Source of the DNA: JANWXR01 sp964608265
Lineage (GTDB): Bacteria > Chloroflexota > Anaerolineae > Anaerolineales > UBA6663
Direction of reading: 5' to 3'
NCBI GenBank assembly: GCA_964608265.1
Contig: CAZSNP010000001.1
Span: 62,001 to 126,000, forward strand
Length of the DNA stretch: 64,000 nucleotides
In this document: positions 60,486-64,000 of the stretch, piece after piece
How positions within the stretch are numbered: the first letter of the stretch is position 1
Layout of the letters: each line of letters begins with the position of its first letter
The notes under the pieces: generated by a model
Seen by the model: only the letters and a program-made list of their open reading frames with translations
Database searches by the model: none
Told to the model about the DNA's origin: nothing
Program-made: the position numbers and the translations under genes

Positions 60486-62111
60486 ATGTTGCCTCGGGCA
60501 ATGCGCGTGCCCGCGCGGGCGGAGTGGCGTTGGGCGGCGGTCTTCGCCGTGCTCGTCATGGCGTTGACGACCGCGCCCTACGTGGCGGGCGCGCTGGCGC
60601 AGACCGGCGAGTGGCGCTTCAGCGGTTTCCTCATTGGTGTCGAGGATGGCAATTCGTACATCGCCAAGATGGGGCAGGGCGCGCGCGGCGGTTGGCTTTT
60701 CCGCCTGCCCTACTCGTCTGAGCCGCAGACCGGCGCGTTTGTCTACATCTTCTATCTTGTGCTCGGCAAACTCAGCGGCGCCGGCCACACCGCCCGCGTC
60801 CTCACGTTTCACCTTGCGCGGGTCGTCTTCGGCTTTCTGCTGTTGGTGATCTCGTACCGCTTCCTCGCCGAGTTCCTGCCCACGGTCACCCAGCGCCGCC
60901 TCGGGCTTGTGCTGGTGGCGCTGGGCGGCGGGCTGACTTGGTTGGTGGTGATGATTCAACAGTGGCTGGGGCCGGCGATGGACTTGTTTGCGCTCGACCT
61001 TCTCTCGCCCGAGGCCTTTTCATTTTTGATGTTGTTCTCGCTGCCGCACCTCGCCGCCGCGCGCTGCCTGTTTCTGCTGGCGCTGCTGGCCCACCTGCGC
61101 GGGCGCGGCGCGTGGGCGGGCGCGGCCCTCTTCGGTGTCTCGCTGATCCAGCCGCTGTATGTGATCGTGGCTTGGATCGTGATGGGGGCGGACACGCTTG
61201 CCGTGCTGCTCCGGGGCAGAAAGGGAAGCGACGGAACAGATGGTAATCGCTTTCACTCGCTCGGTGCCGGCCTTTGGAATACGGTCAAAGGGCCGGCGTG
61301 GGCGGTGCTCATTTCCTCCCCCGTCGTCGTCTACTCCCTCTTCGCCTTCAACGCCGACCCGGTGCTCAGGCAATGGCTGGCGCAGAACATCCTGACCTCG
61401 CCGCATCCGGTGAATTACCTCCTCGGATATGGAGCCCTGCTCCTGCCGGCGTTGTTCGGCTGGCGGGCCTTGCAACGCGAGCGGCCCGACCAGGCGCGCT
61501 TTGTGGCGGTCTGGGCGCTGTTGTTGCCCGTGTTGCTGTATCTGCCCATCTCCACACAGCGCCGGATGATCGAGGGCTTTCAACTGCCGCTGGTCGCCGC
61601 CGCCGTGCTCGGCCTGACGGCGGCATGGCGGCGCTGGTCACGCCTCGCCCTCCCGCTGACGCTCGTGCTCACCCTGCCGACGACGGCGCTGCTCGTGGCG
61701 GGCGGCTTCGGCGCGGCCGCCCTGCCGAGCGAGCCGATCTTCACCAGCGCCGACCGCTTGCGCGCTTTCGCGTGGCTCAGCGAAAACGCCGCGCCCGGAG
61801 AAGTGGCCCTGAGCAACTATGAGATCGGCAATGAGTTGCCGGCGTACACCCCGCTTGTCGCGTATATCGGTCACGGCCCGGAGACCGTCTTCCTGGCGCA
61901 GAAGCAGCCGCGCGTTGCGAGCTTCTTCGACAACACCGGTTCCGACGCCGAGCGGCGGGCCTTGCTCGTGGACGGCCGCATCAGTTACGTGGTGGATGGC
62001 CCTCCCAATCGGCGTGCGATGAGCAGCTTTGATCCGCGCGGCGCGGAATACCTGCAGCCTGTGTACTCGAGTGGCGCCTACACCGTCTATCGCGTCCACG
62101 GGCCGAAGTGA
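60486..62111 (+). CDS. Polytopic membrane protein, type A (GT-C-like), copy 2
   Basis: A 541-residue paralogue of the 56925 gene: FLIGVEDGNSYIAKMGQGARG and LFRLPYSSEPQTGAF occupy the equivalent place to GILFNTQDGHSYLAKM and LFTLPYTAEPGEGVF. About eleven helices. The C-terminus is a soluble exported segment ending in YTVYRVHGPK. The start at 60486 is an ATG; a GTG at 60447 would overlap the previous gene by 25 nt and is an alternative. Fourth in the A-B-A-B series is the next gene. Confidence 0.75.
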   Translation: MLPRAMRVPARAEWRWAAVFAVLVMALTTAPYVAGALAQTGEWRFSGFLIGVEDGNSYIAKMGQGARGGWLFRLPYSSEPQTGAFVYIFYLVLGKLSGAGHTARVLTFHLARVVFGFLLLVISYRFLAEFLPTVTQRRLGLVLVALGGGLTWLVVMIQQWLGPAMDLFALDLLSPEAFSFLMLFSLPHLAAARCLFLLALLAHLRGRGAWAGAALFGVSLIQPLYVIVAWIVMGADTLAVLLRGRKGSDGTDGNRFHSLGAGLWNTVKGPAWAVLISSPVVVYSLFAFNADPVLRQWLAQNILTSPHPVNYLLGYGALLLPALFGWRALQRERPDQARFVAVWALLLPVLLYLPISTQRRMIEGFQLPLVAAAVLGLTAAWRRWSRLALPLTLVLTLPTTALLVAGGFGAAALPSEPIFTSADRLRAFAWLSENAAPGEVALSNYEIGNELPAYTPLVAYIGHGPETVFLAQKQPRVASFFDNTGSDAERRALLVDGRISYVVDGPPNRRAMSSFDPRGAEYLQPVYSSGAYTVYRVHGPK

Positions 62112-62153
62112 CGCAGCCATGACGCCCGTTGCGCGTTTGCGTTAAGTCACCCC

Positions 62154-64000
62154 GTGCTCTCCCGACTTCAGCACTCCTACCCGTACGCCTTCGTCATCGC
62201 TGCGCCGTTGATTCTGTACGCGCCGTTCCTCGTCGGCGCGCAGATGTTTTACTGGGGCACGCCGCTGCTCCAGTTCTACCCGTGGCGGCTGGTCGCGTTG
62301 GAGTCGGTGCGCGCGGGCTTCATCCCGCTGTGGAACCCGTACGTCGGCAACGGCGCGCCGCTGGTCGCGAACTATCAGTCGGCGCTGTTCTATCCACCGA
62401 ACTGGCTCTCGCTCCTCATCCCGCTCGATCTCTCGCTCAACTGGTTGATGGTGCTGCACATCGTCTGGGCGGGCGTGGGGATGGTGACGCTGGCGCGGAC
62501 GTTGGGCTTTGCGCCGCTGGGCCAGTGCATCGCGGGCCTCGCCTTCGGCATGGGGCAATACGTAGTGGCGCGGGCGAGTTTTTACAGCATCAACGCGGCG
62601 GTGGCGTGGACGCCGTGGGTGGTCTACGCAGCCGAGCTGGTGTTGCAAAGCAGCGGCGAAAGGGGGCAGGGGAGGAGTGGGGCGACGCTGCTGGCGTCGG
62701 TGCTGGCGCTGCAATTGCTCGCCGGCCATGCGCAGACGACGTGGTACACCTGGCTGCTCGCGGGTGCGTGGGTGCTGTGGCGCGTCATCACCGACCGCGC
62801 TTTGCTGCCTGCCGCTGTCCGCCTTCTGCCTCTCGCCTTCTTCGTCGCCCTCCTCATCGCCTCGATCCAGCTCGTGCCCACTGCCGAGCTGCTCCGCAAC
62901 TCGCCGCGCGCTGATTCCGCCGAGGTGGAGTTTGTGATGACGTATTCGTTCTCGCCGTGGCGGCTGCTGACGCTGCTCGCGCCCGACCTGCTCGGCAACC
63001 CGGCGCGCGGGCGCTTCTACGGCTACGGCAACTATCTCGAAGATGCGGTCTACGCCGGCGTCATCCCGTTGCTGCTCGCCGTTGGCGCAATCAGCAGCGT
63101 GTTTTTACGACGAACCATCCCCTACCATCCGCCATCCGCCGTCAGCCGTCGGCGACTTGTTCGCTTCTTCGTTTTCCTTCTGCCCATCGCCCTCCTCCTC
63201 GCCCTCGGTCGCAACACCCCCGTCTTTCCGTTCCTGTATCAATTCGTCCCGACCTTCAATCAGTTTCAAGCCCCGGCGCGGATGATGGTGTGGTTTGTGT
63301 TTGCGCTGGCGCTGCTGGCCGGGTGGGGGGCCGATCAATGGCGGGCTCCCTCGGGCCGCGCTTTGTATTGGACCCGCCTCGGCGCGGCGGGCGCGGTCTC
63401 GATTGTGGCCACGTGCGCGGCGGCGCTCCTCGTTGCGCAGCCGGCCACCGAGTTGGGGCGGCAAATGTTCACCGTTGCGCAAGCGGTGCTGGTGGCGGGG
63501 ATCAATCTTTTCGTTGCAGCGTTGCTGGCCCTGATGCGGCCGGCGCCGGAGACGCCCGGGCGGGGCGCCGCGACGCTGCGATGGGAATGGCTGGTGGCCC
63601 TGTGCCTGACCGGTGATTTGTTGTATGCGAATGCGGGGATCAATCCGCCCGCGCACGCGGACCTGTACCGGGCGCGCACCGAGTCGGGCGCGGCGCTGGC
63701 CGAGGCGCTCGAGGGCCGGCGATTGTTCTATTTTCCCGATGAAGAGTCGCGGGTGAAGTTCGACCCGTACTTCTCGTTTTTCACCTACGGCGATTCGCCG
63801 GCGCTGGCCGAGGGCGCGCGCGAGGCGCAAGTGCCGAACGTCTCCGTGCTCGACGGCGTGAACTCGGCCAGCAACTTCGACCCACTCATGCCCGCGCCTT
63901 ACCTTGAGTTCGTGCGCCTGGTCAGCGAAACTCGTTCGACGCGGTTGTTGAATCTGATGAACGTCGGCGCGGTGGCGAGCCGGGCGTCGCTACCCGGTTG
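62154..64000 (+). CDS. YfhO-like membrane protein, type B, copy 2 (runs off the window)
   Basis: Open from a GTG at 62154 to the window end, at least 615 residues. IPLWNPYVGNGAPLVANYQS and LFYPPNWLSLLIPLD match the first external loop of the 58435 gene, and FQAPARMMVWFVFALALLAG corresponds to its LRVPARAW region. About twelve helices are visible, followed by the beginning of the exported domain (FDPYFSFFTYGDS, NVSVLDGVNSASNFDPL). The 3' end lies outside. No ATG suits better than the GTG; there is a 42-nt gap from the preceding gene. Confidence 0.82.
   Translation, partial: MLSRLQHSYPYAFVIAAPLILYAPFLVGAQMFYWGTPLLQFYPWRLVALESVRAGFIPLWNPYVGNGAPLVANYQSALFYPPNWLSLLIPLDLSLNWLMVLHIVWAGVGMVTLARTLGFAPLGQCIAGLAFGMGQYVVARASFYSINAAVAWTPWVVYAAELVLQSSGERGQGRSGATLLASVLALQLLAGHAQTTWYTWLLAGAWVLWRVITDRALLPAAVRLLPLAFFVALLIASIQLVPTAELLRNSPRADSAEVEFVMTYSFSPWRLLTLLAPDLLGNPARGRFYGYGNYLEDAVYAGVIPLLLAVGAISSVFLRRTIPYHPPSAVSRRRLVRFFVFLLPIALLLALGRNTPVFPFLYQFVPTFNQFQAPARMMVWFVFALALLAGWGADQWRAPSGRALYWTRLGAAGAVSIVATCAAALLVAQPATELGRQMFTVAQAVLVAGINLFVAALLALMRPAPETPGRGAATLRWEWLVALCLTGDLLYANAGINPPAHADLYRARTESGAALAEALEGRRLFYFPDEESRVKFDPYFSFFTYGDSPALAEGAREAQVPNVSVLDGVNSASNFDPLMPAPYLEFVRLVSETRSTRLLNLMNVGAVASRASLPG

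Noticed and set aside
58405..60501. A 698-codon minus-strand frame opposite the YfhO-like protein
   Set aside because: Extreme Arg/Gln/His content with no hydrophobic core; an antisense shadow of a membrane protein gene.

Overview
The window reads as a high-GC, gene-dense chromosomal segment from a member of the Chloroflexota (Anaerolineae-like), most likely a draft or metagenome assembly. Support for this comes from an acyl-CoA oxidation operon with EtfAB, CSLREA/LysM secreted proteins with Pro/Thr linkers, a secreted peptidase ending in a YLPLIRR-type tail, a TtuA/TtuB tRNA thiolation pair, YfhO-like membrane proteins and ParB-USP fusions. The phylum call is an inference from gene content. 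Three 100-N gaps (6535-6634, 15170-15269, 30349-30448) mark scaffold joins. Two of them are flanked by an exact 55-bp duplication, so they are probably unmerged contig overlaps and not missing DNA.

Layout. 1-210: 5' end of a signal peptidase gene. 287-1981: glnS. 1988-12589 (minus): a TetR regulator, thiolase, membrane protein, PRPP-synthetase-like protein, 3-hydroxyacyl-CoA dehydrogenase, enoyl-CoA hydratase, small membrane protein, two acyl-CoA dehydrogenases, etfB and etfA, together a nearly complete beta-oxidation unit with its electron carrier. 12770-15169: mutL, then an 88-aa ORF overlapping a nucleotidyltransferase-fold gene that runs into a gap. 15480-25007 (minus): purB, era, queuosine-precursor transporter, ttuA, ttuB, an unknown gene, pckA, mdh and an M28 peptidase. 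25044-28890: a ParB/USP/USP protein coupled to a PAS-GAF histidine kinase. 28928-32141 (minus): secreted metallopeptidase, truncated hemolysin III, phosphodiesterase. 32168-33691: epimerase and CYTH protein. 33770-40390: yvcK, gapA, pgk, a Ser/Thr kinase and tpiA, a central-carbon block that complements pckA and mdh. 40436-44574: cell-envelope and secreted proteins. 44583-46286 (minus): WecA/MraY-like transferase and upp. 46411-49150: ruvB, two small membrane proteins, queA. 49147-50795: decayed genes, a LysM protein and repeat elements. 50795-53504: two metallo-beta-lactamase-fold proteins and an EamA transporter. 53601-56842 (minus): membrane-anchored NACHT-HEAT protein and a zinc-ribbon coiled-coil protein. 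56925-64000: four large membrane proteins in an A-B-A-B paralogue arrangement, the last running off the window.

Three non-coding signals stand out. First, about ten intergenic spacers are built from degenerate 7-bp (once 8-bp) repeat words whose two halves are roughly complementary. Second, at least seven genes carry a TATAAT/TACAAT hexamer 6-8 nt before the start codon, which predicts leaderless transcripts. Third, GC-rich elements with GCCCTCA termini recur at four sites, two of them as tandem copies. No tRNA, rRNA, CRISPR array or integrase was recognised.
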